Shown here in pieces: positions 18,431-28,100 of a stretch of 64,000 nt of DNA. Position 1 is the first letter of the stretch. Every line of letters starts with the position of its first letter. Origin of the DNA: Bryobacterales bacterium (GTDB lineage Bacteria; Acidobacteriota; Terriglobia; Bryobacterales; UBA6623); NCBI GenBank assembly GCA_026713545.1, contig JAPOOG010000150.1, positions 62,001-126,000 of the forward strand, in the 5' to 3' direction. Both the position numbers and the translations under genes were made by a program. The notes under the pieces were generated by a model. The model was given only the letters and a program-made list of their open reading frames with translations. It had not been told where the DNA came from and searched no databases.

Positions 18431-18522
18431 GGCGAGTTTTTCCTCCACCTGCTTGCGGATCATACACGCGGGAAACATCCGGACCGGTGTCAACACCGCT
18501 TGATCAGGAGGATGTTTCAGGC
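18431..18522 (-). repeat. Dispersed intergenic repeat R1, copy B
   Basis: Reverse complement of this segment is about 88% identical to copy A (6849..6939). The tsaD stop codon (18517-18519) lies within its end, and the element is oriented toward priA, filling most of the tsaD-priA gap. Confidence 0.85.
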
Positions 18523-19602
18523 CAGAGATAGCGACGGCTGCGCCGTGACCTCGTCAGACGCAAAGTCGCCTCGCAGGAAAGCCGGATAAGCAGCGGCGGC
18601 GATCATGGCCGCGTTGTCGGTGGAAAGCGACAGGCTGGGGAAATAGAGCGGCAGTGGCGTATCCGCGAAGACTTTCCGCAACCCTGAATTCGCCGCGACG
18701 CCGCCGGAGACGATCAGCGAACGAACATCGTGTCCCTTAGCGGCTTTGAGGGCCCGCCGCAGCAGCTCTTCGATCACGGTCGCCTGAAACCCCGCCATCA
18801 GGTCGAGAGTCGCCTGCGGCGTGACTTCCAGAATGGGTTCGATCGTAGCCGGACGGCCCTCGACAAAAAGCTTGCGGCGCTCTGCAATCTCCGCTTCCAT
18901 GTCGGCGGCCCGGACGTAACGCAGAACGGCCGTCTTCAGCCCGCTGAAACTCAAATCAAGCGGGTTGCCCTTCATTCGCGAGAGGGGCAGATCAACCTTT
19001 GAGGCATCTCCATAGGGCGCCAGTTTGTCAATCAACGGGCCGCCGGGATAGCCGAATCCGAGCAGCTTGGCGACCTTGTCGAATGCTTCTCCCGCTGCAT
19101 CATCGCGAGTTTTTCCGAGCAGCCGATAGCGATAGTCGGTCTCGTTGGGCCGCTCCACCAGAAACAGATGGCTGTGTCCGCCGCTGACGACCAACGCCAA
19201 TGCGGGCAGCTCAATCTCGCCGCCCCGCTGCTTCTGCTCGAGAAACACGGCGTGAATATGTCCCTCGATATGGTTCACCGCGATCAGCGGGATGCCAAGT
19301 GAGAACGTGAGTCCCTTGGCGAAAGTCAACCCGACCAGCAACGAACCCACCAGCCCTGGTCCTTGTGTCACCGAGACGGCGTCGAGTTGGCGGTAGTCGA
19401 GACCCGCTTCCGCCAAGGCTTGGCGAACCACGGGGACGATGGTTCGCAAGTGTTCGCGCGAGGCCAGTTCGGGGACGACGCCGCCGTACTTGTAGTGCGT
19501 CATCAACTGCGACGCAACGACGTTCGAGAGCAGCGTTCCGCCATCTTCGACGACAGCGGCGGCCGTCTCGTCGCAGGAGGTTTCGATGCCTAGTATGCGC
19601 AT
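18517..19602 (-). CDS. tsaD: tRNA N6-adenosine threonylcarbamoyltransferase
   Basis: TsaD transfers the threonylcarbamoyl group to A37 of ANN-decoding tRNAs. The ATG at 19602 yields 361 residues beginning [13 protein letters not shown], the family hallmark; an upstream start at 19653 is unlikely. Metal-binding HIEGHIH (His 111 and His 115) matches the E. coli positions, and [31 protein letters not shown] and [12 protein letters not shown] complete the ASKHA ATPase fold. It lies upstream of priA on the same strand. Confidence 0.97.
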   Translation of the reverse strand: MRILGIETSCDETAAAVVEDGGTLLSNVVASQLMTHYKYGGVVPELASREHLRTIVPVVRQALAEAGLDYRQLDAVSVTQGPGLVGSLLVGLTFAKGLTFSLGIPLIAVNHIEGHIHAVFLEQKQRGGEIELPALALVVSGGHSHLFLVERPNETDYRYRLLGKTRDDAAGEAFDKVAKLLGFGYPGGPLIDKLAPYGDASKVDLPLSRMKGNPLDLSFSGLKTAVLRYVRAADMEAEIAERRKLFVEGRPATIEPILEVTPQATLDLMAGFQATVIEELLRRALKAAKGHDVRSLIVSGGVAANSGLRKVFADTPLPLYFPSLSLSTDNAAMIAAAAYPAFLRGDFASDEVTAQPSLSLA

Positions 19603-19650
19603 GGATGAACAGACGCTTCTGGAGCGGCAAGGAGAGCCCTCCAAACACAA

Positions 19651-19681
19651 CACCCCCGGCAGGGAGCGCCTTCCGGGGGTG
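19651..19681. terminator. Strong hairpin in the tsaD upstream region
   Basis: CACCCCCGG (19651-19659) and CCGGGGGTG (19673-19681) form a perfect 9-bp stem with a 13-nt loop, 49 bp before the tsaD start. No T-tract follows on the minus strand, so it could be a 3' end for transcripts from cbiO or a leader structure of tsaD. Confidence 0.4.
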
Positions 19682-19737
19682 ATCTTACCAGTCGCGGGAC
19701 GGGTGCCCGCAATTGGGTGAATGTATAGCCGATTTGT

Positions 19738-19826
19738 GAGGTGGCCGGTCCACAGGAATCATGACCCGATCACTGGGTCCGGGCATCTGCACTTTCTGAA
19801 CAGTCGCTTCAGCTATCGGCCACCTC
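19738..19826. ncRNA. Candidate structured RNA (three-stem element), unassigned
   Basis: GAGGTGGCCG (19738-19747) pairs perfectly with CGGCCACCTC (19817-19826). Inside are two further perfect hairpins: GACCC/GGGTC (19763-19767 with 19775-19779, 7-nt loop) and CTGAA/TTCAG (19796-19800 with 19808-19812, 7-nt loop). Together they fold as a three-way junction. The strand is not determined; on the minus strand it would lie between cbiO and tsaD. It matches no riboswitch that I recognise. Confidence 0.4.
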
Positions 19827-20096
19827 GCAAGGACTACTATCGGATTCACTCATTGAGCCAGATCACCTCCTTTCGCCAGTGTTACCCCCATGCTAAGGTC
19901 GGGGGGATCGCGAAGTCAATGCGTCCTCCCTCAGCGACGGAACCCTGGTCCCGCCTCACTGGCCCCGATCGAAGCCATTCGGTCCGTAATCCCTAAAAAC
20001 GCCTCGGAGAAACTGTTGCGCTCGACAGACTCAGCCTGTCCGTACTCGGCCGAGGTTTCCATGGCTCGCCGAGTCCGAACGGCTGTGGATTGAGTC
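19827..20096. other. Non-coding stretch between cbiO and the structured element
   Basis: No gene with coding character is visible. There is a short palindrome CTCGGCCGAG near 20046 and nothing else I can assign. Confidence 0.5.
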
Positions 20097-20828
20097 TCAC
20101 CTTGCCGCCACGGCCGAAGGGCGGCTGACGCCATCCCAGCCGGCGGCCTCGATCACTTCTTCCACATCGCCCTCTGCAGTGATCTTGCCGTGCTCGAAGT
20201 AGACGGCCCGCGACGCCAACCGGCGCGCCAGAATAAGGTCATGGGTCACCAGGATCTTGGCCTGACTCAGGCTCTGAAGAATCTCGATCAACGACGACTT
20301 CGCCGGAGGATCCAGGAAGGTTGACGGCTCGTCGAGCAAAATGATTTCGGGGCTCATCGCCAGTACACCGGCGAGCGCGACGCGACGTTTTTCCCCGGCG
20401 CTGAGATGGTAGGGCGGCCGGCTCGCCACGTGCTCCATGGCCACTTGCCCCAAGCTCTCCTTCACGCGCTTCCGTACCTCGTCGGGCGAGAGACCTAGAT
20501 TCAAGGGCCCGAAAGCAACATCCTCCTCGACGCTGGGCATGAAGAGCTGGTCGTCGGAATCCTGGAACAGCATGCCGATCTTTTGCCGCACCTGGGCCAG
20601 GTTTTTCTTCCTCACGGGCATGCCGCAGACGACGATCTCACCCTCGTTCTTCCCCTCGGCCAAGCCGAGCAGATGCAGCAGGAACGTGGTCTTGCCCGAT
20701 CCGTTCGCCCCGAGCACCGCGACCGTTTCACCGAGGTCGAGTTGGAAATCGACGCCGTTGAGGGCCGCCGTTCCGTCGGGGTAGGAATAGCGCAGGTTCG
20801 TGACCTGAATGATGGCTGAGGTCGACAT
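20097..20828 (-). CDS. cbiO: ECF transporter ATPase for cobalt/nickel
   Basis: The 243-residue ATPase begins MSTSAIIQVTNLRYSYPDGT at ATG 20828; a much longer frame reaches back through cbiQ but is not homologous. Walker A GANGSGKTT (40-48), the signature LSAGEKRRVALAG, Walker B IILLDEPSTFLDP and the switch His in VTHDL are all present. CbiO powers uptake by the CbiMNQO complex. It is the last gene of the minus-strand importer cluster, 8 bp after cbiQ. A cobalt supply would serve the B12-dependent ribonucleotide reductase encoded at 57202. Confidence 0.93.
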   Translation of the reverse strand: MSTSAIIQVTNLRYSYPDGTAALNGVDFQLDLGETVAVLGANGSGKTTFLLHLLGLAEGKNEGEIVVCGMPVRKKNLAQVRQKIGMLFQDSDDQLFMPSVEEDVAFGPLNLGLSPDEVRKRVKESLGQVAMEHVASRPPYHLSAGEKRRVALAGVLAMSPEIILLDEPSTFLDPPAKSSLIEILQSLSQAKILVTHDLILARRLASRAVYFEHGKITAEGDVEEVIEAAGWDGVSRPSAVAAR

Positions 20829-20836
20829 GGCAGGTG

Positions 20837-21562
20837 CTACCCCATCCAGAACCGCGCTGTGATTTGAATCGCCACTGCCAACATGACCGTGGCCGCCAGC
20901 CCAAACCAGTCGCCGCGTTGCGTGCCGGTCTCGGCAAGCACGGGGAAGCGACCCTGAAATCCCCGCGCCAACATCGCGTGATGGATGCGTTCGGCGCGGC
21001 CGTAGCTGCGCGCGAAAAGGACGGCGATCGCCCCCGCCGAGGCCTTCCATAGTGGAGTACGTCCTCTGCGCAGCGGAGCGCGGCACTTCCTGGCGCGCGC
21101 CATGGACTGCGCCTGGCTCGAAAGCAGGAAGAGATAGCGATAAACGAAGTGCAGCACCATCAACAGGAACGGCGGGACGAGCATGCGCTCCAGTCCCCTC
21201 AGCAGGGCCGGGAACGGCGTCGTCGCCAACAGCGCGACCGCCGTGTAGGCCGAGAGCAGGCTACGAAGCAGGATGAGGATCGCAAGTGACGGATCACCTC
21301 CCCAAAGGTTGAGGATGGCGATGCCGGCAACGAAGGGCAAGACGATGAGCGAGCGGAGCAAACTCCCACCCAACGGGATGCCCGCGGCCGCCAAATAGGT
21401 CGTCAACAGCGCGAAGTATCCCGCGAAAGCGGTCGCCGACTCCCTGTCCGTTGTCGCCAGGCAGAGCAGGACGGTCAAGGCTCCCAGCAACTTGACGCGG
21501 GCGTCCAGGCCATGGATGCGCGATCCACCGCCGCTCCAGTCTTCGAAGGCCAGCGAACGCAT
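20837..21562 (-). CDS. cbiQ: ECF transporter T component, cobalt/nickel
   Basis: The 241-residue membrane protein has the CbiQ pattern: IHGLDARVKLLGALTVLL at the N-terminus, several TMs, and the cytoplasmic coupling motifs seen as ARSYGRAERIHHAMLARGF (the RAxxxxxAMxARG coupling helix that contacts CbiO). It connects the S unit CbiM to the ATPase. The gene starts 1 bp after the PDGLE-domain gene and ends 8 bp before cbiO. Confidence 0.9.
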   Translation of the reverse strand: MRSLAFEDWSGGGSRIHGLDARVKLLGALTVLLCLATTDRESATAFAGYFALLTTYLAAAGIPLGGSLLRSLIVLPFVAGIAILNLWGGDPSLAILILLRSLLSAYTAVALLATTPFPALLRGLERMLVPPFLLMVLHFVYRYLFLLSSQAQSMARARKCRAPLRRGRTPLWKASAGAIAVLFARSYGRAERIHHAMLARGFQGRFPVLAETGTQRGDWFGLAATVMLAVAIQITARFWMG

Positions 21563-21563
21563 G

Positions 21564-21851
21564 TCAGCCGTCCCGTCCGCGGCGGACGAGACGACCGAAC
21601 AACACTCCGAAGCCGTACATCAGAGCGACTCCGAACAGACCCGCCACAACCTGCGCCGGCCAGGAGGAATCAATCAGCCGGAACTCGTAGTCGGCAAACG
21701 GGCTCCACGGCTCGCCTTCCGCCGCCCGATCCGAAAAGCCGAGCAGCTCGGCGACCGACTCCAGCCCGTCAGGCGAAGACGAAGCCACGAGGACCCCCAA
21801 CACAACCAAAGCCAATGTCAGTGCGCCCAAAAACAGAATGATTCGCTTCAT
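21564..21851 (-). CDS. PDGLE-domain protein, CbiN-like component
   Basis: This 95-residue protein has two membrane segments (5-23 and about 69-85) and the hallmark SSPDGLESV just after the first. PDGLE domains occur alone or fused to CbiM in cobalt/nickel ECF systems, where they take the place of CbiN. Its ATG overlaps the cbiM stop by 4 bp, so translation is coupled. Confidence 0.85.
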   Translation of the reverse strand: MKRIILFLGALTLALVVLGVLVASSSPDGLESVAELLGFSDRAAEGEPWSPFADYEFRLIDSSWPAQVVAGLFGVALMYGFGVLFGRLVRRGRDG

Positions 21852-22480
21852 GCAGCCTCGCCGGGCAAGACGTAGGCGCTATTCAGCCGCTGGATGGCGG
21901 AGAGCGTCACGACGGTAATCAAACCTTCGGCAACTCCCGTAACGGCATGAATGCCCAGCATCGAAACAAACAACGGACCGCTCGGCGCCATGGCGGAGAT
22001 GCTGAGCTCGACAGCGGCCAGCAGAGCCGCCGCCATCAGTGACAACCAGCCGCCCAGAAAGGCCGCCAGGCTCCGCAATCGCGGCCCCCGGCCGTTGAGC
22101 AGCTTCATCGGCAGATAGCCCACCCAGACGCCGACTACCGCCATGTTGACGACATTGGCTCCAAGAGCCAGGATTCCGCCGTCCTGAAAGACGAGAGCCT
22201 GCACGCAAAGAATGGCGGTCATCACCACCGTGGCCGCGCTGGGCCCCAGCGTGAAAGCCAATAGAGCCCCTCCGATCAGGTGTCCTGATGCCCCCGCCAT
22301 TACGGGGAAATTGATCATCTGGGCCGCGAAGACGAACGACCCTAAAACTCCCAGCAGAGGGATCCGGGAATCTTCGAAGACCCGCTGGGTGCGGCGCACG
22401 AAGTAGCCGACGCTGGGGATCGCGGCCAAGTCCAGACTCAGCCAAACAGGAACAGAGAGAAATCCGTCGGGTATATGCAT
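21848..22480 (-). CDS. cbiM: ECF transporter S component, cobalt/nickel
   Basis: The 210-residue protein begins MHIPDGFLS; the N-terminal amine and His 2 are metal ligands in CbiM/NikM. Further conserved pieces are FPVMAGASGHLIGGALLAFTLGP and IHAVTGVAEGLIT. Choice of Co over Ni cannot be settled from sequence. I looked for a cobalamin riboswitch in the 140 bp upstream and saw none. The SPFH operon ends at 22621 just upstream on the same strand, so read-through is possible. Confidence 0.92.
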   Translation of the reverse strand: MHIPDGFLSVPVWLSLDLAAIPSVGYFVRRTQRVFEDSRIPLLGVLGSFVFAAQMINFPVMAGASGHLIGGALLAFTLGPSAATVVMTAILCVQALVFQDGGILALGANVVNMAVVGVWVGYLPMKLLNGRGPRLRSLAAFLGGWLSLMAAALLAAVELSISAMAPSGPLFVSMLGIHAVTGVAEGLITVVTLSAIQRLNSAYVLPGEAA

Positions 22481-22620
22481 CCTTGAAACCGATACACGTT
22501 AACACGATTTTGAAATTCGTGCCACTGGACCGGCCAGCCTTGCAACCGTCAAGCCAGGGTTTCGCAACGAATTCGGTATATGCGTACCTGCAGTCCTCGA
22601 TACGAAGGCCGTGGCTCTGA

Positions 22621-23124
22621 TCAGTAGACGGGCGTGCCGTAGGGGACGATCGTTTCCACCCTCTCGATCCCGTCGAGTTTCGTGATCGTCCAGCGGCCGG
22701 AGAGCCTCTCGAGTCGGAACCGCTGCGCCTCGTTGCGGTCCGCATAAACGTACTCGACGCGGATGTCCACAGCGCTATCGGACACCTCCAAGGGCTCATA
22801 CATTGCAAAACCCTTGATGAGCTCGTTGTTTTTCATGAGGTATCGTGCGAAGCCCGAGGCCGACATTTCGGCGACGCTCTGCTGGAGTGTTTTCTTCATC
22901 TGCCCGCCGAAGGACTCGAGATAAGCGTCCACGTCTCCGTCACGGGCGGCGTCCATCATGCGATTGATCGTGTCGGTTGGCTGGTCGGACTCCTCCGATC
23001 CCGCAAACAGCGCTTCGGAGGCGCTCGAGGGAAGGCGCCAGCGAGTTTCCCGGCCGATAACCAGGATGAGTCCGGCCGTGACTACCGAGAGCGTGACGAC
23101 GTGAGCTTTGCGCAGCTTCGTCAT
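22621..23124 (-). CDS. Small anchored protein of unknown function in SPFH operon
   Basis: The 167-residue product has an N-terminal membrane anchor (about 8-24) followed by a soluble domain rich in short beta-type segments: TINRMMDAARDGDVDAYLESFGG, then VDIRVEYVYADRNEAQRFRLERLSGRWTITKLDG. This resembles NTF2-like or DUF4878-type domains, but I cannot name the family. Its start overlaps the end of the second hflK by 4 bp, so it is co-translated with the SPFH proteins and probably belongs to the same complex outside the cytoplasm. Confidence 0.7.
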   Translation of the reverse strand: MTKLRKAHVVTLSVVTAGLILVIGRETRWRLPSSASEALFAGSEESDQPTDTINRMMDAARDGDVDAYLESFGGQMKKTLQQSVAEMSASGFARYLMKNNELIKGFAMYEPLEVSDSAVDIRVEYVYADRNEAQRFRLERLSGRWTITKLDGIERVETIVPYGTPVY

Positions 23125-24173
23125 GGCGGCGGAGGGAAGGCCGTCGTGGGCGGAGGGAGTGTCGCCTCGCTCGGTGACGAAGCCGGCTCTCGCCGGATGA
23201 TCGTCATATCGAGATTCCCGGCGCTGTCCACGATCGTTTTCTTCAGACGGGGCAGAACCTCCTCCATGGTCTCGAGATAAAGGCGGCTGCGAGTGAGCGC
23301 CGGGGTCCTGTTGTATTCCACCGCGAGTTGGGCGAATCGAGCAGCGTCGCCTTGCGCCTCGTCAACGCTGCGCTGCCGGTAGGCCTGAGACTCTTCGAGC
23401 AGCTTGGTCGCTTCACCTCGAGCGCGGGGAATCAGATCGTTGGCATAGCCCTGCGCTTCGTTGATGATGCGGACCGAATCCGCGCGGGCGCTGGCCACAT
23501 CCCGGAAAGACGCGGCCGTCTCGGGAGGCGGCGCGATGTACTCGATCGAGACGGTCGAGAGAACGACGCCCAGGCCGTACTGGTCGACGAGCTGCTGTGC
23601 TTGCTGCCGGACGGTTTCCTGGATCGCCACCTTCTCGGTCGTGAGCACATCGTCCACATTGCGCAAGGAGATCTGGCGCGAAAGCTCTGACTCGGTCGCA
23701 GCACTGATTGCCTGCCCTACGTCCTCGGCGCGGAACAGGTATTCATCCGGTGTTGCGACGCTGTACTGCACCACGGTACGGATGTTGATGAGGTTCTGAT
23801 CGCCGGTCAGAAACTGTGAGGCCAGCGGCTCAACTTGACCGAGGGGTTGATCGGCCGGCGCCCCGCCGATGAAGGCGCGCTGCCGTTGGAGAACCTTGAG
23901 CTTGTGGACCTCGGCGATCGGGTAAGGCCAGGTCAGATGTATTCCGGGCAGGATCCGGCGCTCGACGATCTCTCCGAAGCGAGTCACGACGGCCTGCTGA
24001 TCGGGGCCGATGATGTAGACGCCCGTCAGCAACCACAGCGCCGCCAGTACGGCCGCGATCAAGCGTCGTCGGTTCCACGTCGGCGGGCGCTCCTTCTCCA
24101 CAGGCCGGCCGCTGGGCGAGGAGGGGCGCTCAGTGGGTTCGACGGCGACTGTGGGATCGAGAACGGTGCTCAT
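23121..24173 (-). CDS. HflK-like SPFH/Band 7 protein (second copy in operon)
   Basis: The 350-residue protein has a Pro-rich cytosolic tail (1-34), one membrane segment (about 38-56) and an SPFH domain: GPDQQAVVTRFGEI, LPGIHLTWPYPIAEVHKLKV, FLTGDQNLINIRTVVQYSV, then the coiled-coil Ala/Glu-rich region SARADSVRIINEAQGYANDLIPRARGEA and a Pro-rich end. HflK with HflC forms a large cage around FtsH in well-studied bacteria. Here no ftsH is adjacent. It is the third gene of the operon led by the ATPase-HflK fusion, 17 bp after the HflC-like gene. Confidence 0.88.
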   Translation of the reverse strand: MSTVLDPTVAVEPTERPSSPSGRPVEKERPPTWNRRRLIAAVLAALWLLTGVYIIGPDQQAVVTRFGEIVERRILPGIHLTWPYPIAEVHKLKVLQRQRAFIGGAPADQPLGQVEPLASQFLTGDQNLINIRTVVQYSVATPDEYLFRAEDVGQAISAATESELSRQISLRNVDDVLTTEKVAIQETVRQQAQQLVDQYGLGVVLSTVSIEYIAPPPETAASFRDVASARADSVRIINEAQGYANDLIPRARGEATKLLEESQAYRQRSVDEAQGDAARFAQLAVEYNRTPALTRSRLYLETMEEVLPRLKKTIVDSAGNLDMTIIRREPASSPSEATLPPPTTAFPPPP

Positions 24174-24190
24174 GGATCTTGCTCTCGTGA

Positions 24191-25150
24191 CTATTGCCCG
24201 CGCGTGAGCAGCCGCAACAGCTCCGAATCGGAACTGAGAACGACGGTTGTCTTGTTGTCGAGCGCCTTCTTGTAGGTCTCCAAGGTGCGCGTCAGCTTGT
24301 AGAACTGCGGGTTGCGGGAATAGGCCTCGCCATAAATGCGCGCCGCGTCGGCATCGCCCTTGCCCTTGATCTCCTCGGCTTCCTTGTAGGCGGCCGACAG
24401 GATCTCCTCGCGTTGGCGGTCAGCGTCAGCTCGGATCCGCAGCGCCTCCTCCTCGCCCTCGGCGCGATACTGCCTCGCGATTCGCTCACGCTCGGCACGC
24501 ATACGGCCAAATACGCTCTGTTTATTCTGCTCGGGCAGGTTCAGCCTCTTGATGCGAACGTCCAGAACATCGATCCCGTATCCTGTCAGCGCCTGCGAGC
24601 CGGTCTGCTCGGAAAGTGCATCGAGCATCGACTCCGTCCGCACCCGCGCCGGGTTTACAGAGACGATGGCGTCGAGATCATGGCGTCCCATCGTCGCGGC
24701 CAGACCCGCCCAGACGATGTCATGCAGGCGCATCTCGGCCGCTTCAGGGTTTCCGACGGTCTCGACGAAAGTTTGCGGCTCGGCGATGCGCCACAGAACG
24801 TAGCTCTCCAACACGAGATTCTTCTTGTCGCGCGTCAGGAACTCGGACGGCGTCGGGTTGTAAACACGCAGGCGCCGATCGAAGTAGGTGGCCGTTTCGT
24901 AGGGCCACTTGAAGTGCGGCCCCGCTTCGGTAACGGTGCGCACGGGCCTGCCGAACGCTGTGACCAGCACGAACTCGGTTTCCCTCACGGTGAAGAACGA
25001 CGCGTACAGAAGCAGCACGACCACAACGGCGGCGGCGTACGGTCCCCAGCGGCGATAGTCGGCCAGCACTTCCCCCCGGCTTCGCCGAGTCACAGGTTCG
25101 TGGTCATGATGGTGATGATGGTGGTGGTGATGGTCGATGTGATCGTGCAT
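24191..25150 (-). CDS. HflC-like SPFH protein with histidine-rich N-terminal tail
   Basis: The 319-residue protein opens with MHDHID followed by nine consecutive histidines and DHE, giving 13 His in the first 17 residues. A membrane segment follows (about 36-55), then an SPFH domain (ETEFVLVTAFGRPVRTVTEAGPHFKWPY; FLTRDKKNLVLESYVLWRI) and the HflC-type MRAERERIARQYRAEGEEEALRIRADADRQ region. By HflC topology the His tail would be cytosolic and could bind Ni, Co, Zn or Cu. Its ATG overlaps the stop of the ATPase-HflK gene by one base. Confidence 0.88.
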   Translation of the reverse strand: MHDHIDHHHHHHHHHDHEPVTRRSRGEVLADYRRWGPYAAAVVVVLLLYASFFTVRETEFVLVTAFGRPVRTVTEAGPHFKWPYETATYFDRRLRVYNPTPSEFLTRDKKNLVLESYVLWRIAEPQTFVETVGNPEAAEMRLHDIVWAGLAATMGRHDLDAIVSVNPARVRTESMLDALSEQTGSQALTGYGIDVLDVRIKRLNLPEQNKQSVFGRMRAERERIARQYRAEGEEEALRIRADADRQREEILSAAYKEAEEIKGKGDADAARIYGEAYSRNPQFYKLTRTLETYKKALDNKTTVVLSSDSELLRLLTRGQ

Positions 25151-28100
25151 CAGGGTTGCTCCAAGACATCGTCAAACGGGATGGTCGGCTGTGGCGGCAT
25201 CGACCCGGGCGGCAACATGAGAACGTCGTCCTCGATCGCATAAAGCGTGCGGCGGCCCGAGCCGTTACGGTCCAGCACGAGCTTGCGCCGTCCGGGCAGG
25301 ATCTCATCCATGACTTCGAGGTAGAGGCGTGTTGCATTGGGGCCGGGAGCGCTGCGGTACCCGGATTCGAACTGCCGGAAGCGCGAGGCATCGCCGACGG
25401 CGCGGTCCGAGCGGACTTTCGAATAGGCCTCGGCGACGCTGATCCGTGCTCCGGCTTGCCCTCGCGCCAGCGCGACCTGCTCGTTGCGGTATCCCTCGGC
25501 GGCGTTGATGCGGCGGCTTTTTTCTTCAAGAGCGCCCGCCACTTCGCGAAAAGCGTCGACGACCTCGACGGACGGATGCACGTCCTGAAAGCGCACCTGC
25601 AAGACCCGCGCCCCGGTCTGGTACTTGGCGAGGCGGTCGTTGAGCTGCCGCTCCGCCTGCTGCTCGAGGCCCCGGCGGCTCGTCGTCAGCAGATCATCGA
25701 GAGCGGTCGAGTTGACGATCCGCTGGATCACCGACTCCGCGGCGACCTGCAACGTCTCTTCCGCGTCGAGTTGCTGAAAGAGATAGGCGTCCGGCCGCTC
25801 GAGGTTGTAGTGGACGATGGCGGTCATCTCGATCATGTTCTGGTCGCCGGTCAGCATCAACGATTCATCCGGCTTGCGCTCGAAGCGTCCCATGCGATGC
25901 TGTGCGTTCCATTCGTAGGCCGGGGGTTCCGACTCGTCCTCGCCGGCTTCGGCCGCCACCGTGCGGAATCCGACCTCGATCGTGCGGACGCGCAGATCTT
26001 CCATCCGCGTCAGCCGCTCGAAGGGATAGGGCAGCTTGTAATGCCAGCCCGGCGGCTCATGCGGCGTCACCTTGGCTCCAAGACGCTCGATGACGCCGAC
26101 CTCACCCGGTTGGATGGTATGGAAGCCGCTCAGAACCCACAATGCCGCGGCAGCCAAGAGCGCCGGTTTGATCATCTCACGGCGGCGATCCCACAGCCAT
26201 GCAAAGCCGGCGGCCGGGTCGAGATGACTGAGCCAATGCTTGAGATCATGCCACCAGGAGCGGACCGGCGTCCGCTCGAAGAGACGCAGCAGCCAGATCC
26301 GTTGCCCTCGCGGCCGCTCGACCCTGAGCAGCCGCACGGAGTTGACCATCACGAAGAAGGACGCGATCTGATGGACGATGGCCGCGCCGATCGGCCCGAG
26401 CAAGCCGCGGCTGGCGGCCAGCACGGCAAGCACGTTGACGATGCCCGCGAAGATGATGATGTTCTGCCAGACGATGGCTACCGCCCTGCGGCTCACGACG
26501 AGCAGCCGGGGCAGCTTTTCGAGCGAACGGTTGAGGTCGACGACATCGGCAGCCTCCGCCGCGATATCGGCCCCCGATCCTGCCACGGCCACGCCGACGT
26601 CGGCCGCTGCCAGAGCGGGTGCGTCGTTAACGCCGTCGCCGATCATCGCAACCTTGCGTCCCTCGGCCTGCAACTGGCGAATCCGCTCGAGCTTCTGCTC
26701 GGGCAGAAGCTCCGACTCGACATGCGGGATGCCGACCTCGCGAGCCACGGCTTGGGCGGCGCTCTTGCGATCGCCGGTCAGGAGAATTACGTTCTGGATG
26801 CCCAGGTCCTCAAGTTCGTGAACGGCGTCATGGGCGCCCCGGCGGGCCGTATCTCGCAGCAGGATCGCGCCCACGAGATGCTCATCGGCCGCGACAAGAA
26901 CGGCGGTTGCTCCTGCGCGGTCGGCTTCTTCGAGGTACGAATCGACGCCGCGGATGCCGTTCTCGGCCAGAAACGCCGCATTGCCCGCCCGGACCCGTCT
27001 TCCGCCCACGTGGCACTCCGCGCCACGGCCGGGAACTATCTCGGCGTCGCTGGACGTCTCGAACTCGACGCCCTTCTCTTGGGCGGTTTGGACAATCACT
27101 TTCGCCAACGGGTGATCGGAGCCGCTTTCCGCCGAGGCGCCGTAGGCCAAGACCTGGTCTTCGGCGAAACCTTCCGCCGGAAGCGTCTTGATGATCTGAA
27201 AGGCGCCGGACGTCAACGTGCCGGTCTTGTCGAAGACGACCGTGTCGACCTTCGAGCCCAGTTGAAGAATCGATCCGCCCCGGACGAGAATGCCCCGGCG
27301 GGCCAAACCGCCGATCCCGGCCACCATCGCCGCCGGTGTCGCCAGAATCAACGCACAGGGACAGCCGACGATGAGAACGGCGACCGTCCGCAGCCAATCG
27401 GACGTGAAGTAGTAGGTCCCCCCGGCCGCCAGAAGCAACGCCGGCAGAAAGTATTGCGCGTAGCGGTCGGCTTGGCGCACTACCGGCGCCCGCCGCGTTT
27501 TCGCAGCCTCCACCAGCTCGACGACTCTCGCCAGTGTGCTTTCTTCAGCCCGATGGCTTACGCGAATATGCAGCAGGCCGTGGCCGTTCAGGGTGCCGGC
27601 GTAGATATCATCTCCCTCGGCCTTGTCACGCGGGACGGACTCGCCGGTGATTGGGCTTTCGTCGACGCTCGATTGGCCGCTCAGGACAACGCCGTCGGCC
27701 GAGATGCGTTCTCCGGCGCGCACGACAATGGTGTCGCCGGGGACGAGGTCCTGAACCGGGACATCCACTTCTTCACCGTCGCGCAGCACTCGAGCCCGGT
27801 GAGGCAGTTGCTCGACGAACTTGTGGATCGCGGCCTCGGTGCGTCCCGCGGCATAGGCCTCCAACCCCTCGCCGACAAGCATGATGAACATCGCCTCGGC
27901 GGCGGCCAGATACTCGCCCACGGTAAGGGCGGCCCCGGCGGCGATGCAGATCGCCAAGTCTGCGGAGATGCGCTTCTCGAGCAGCTCGCCGATCGCACGG
28001 GAAAATGTTCCATACCCCGCAAGCAGAGTCAGAAAGATTGCCGTATCGATCCCCAGGATCGACGAAAACAACCCTGTGACATTGAGCAGAAGCAGGACGC

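Noticed and set aside
22481-22620. Cobalamin or nickel-cobalt riboswitch upstream of cbiM
   Set aside because: I looked for a B12 box and a conserved core on the minus strand and found neither.
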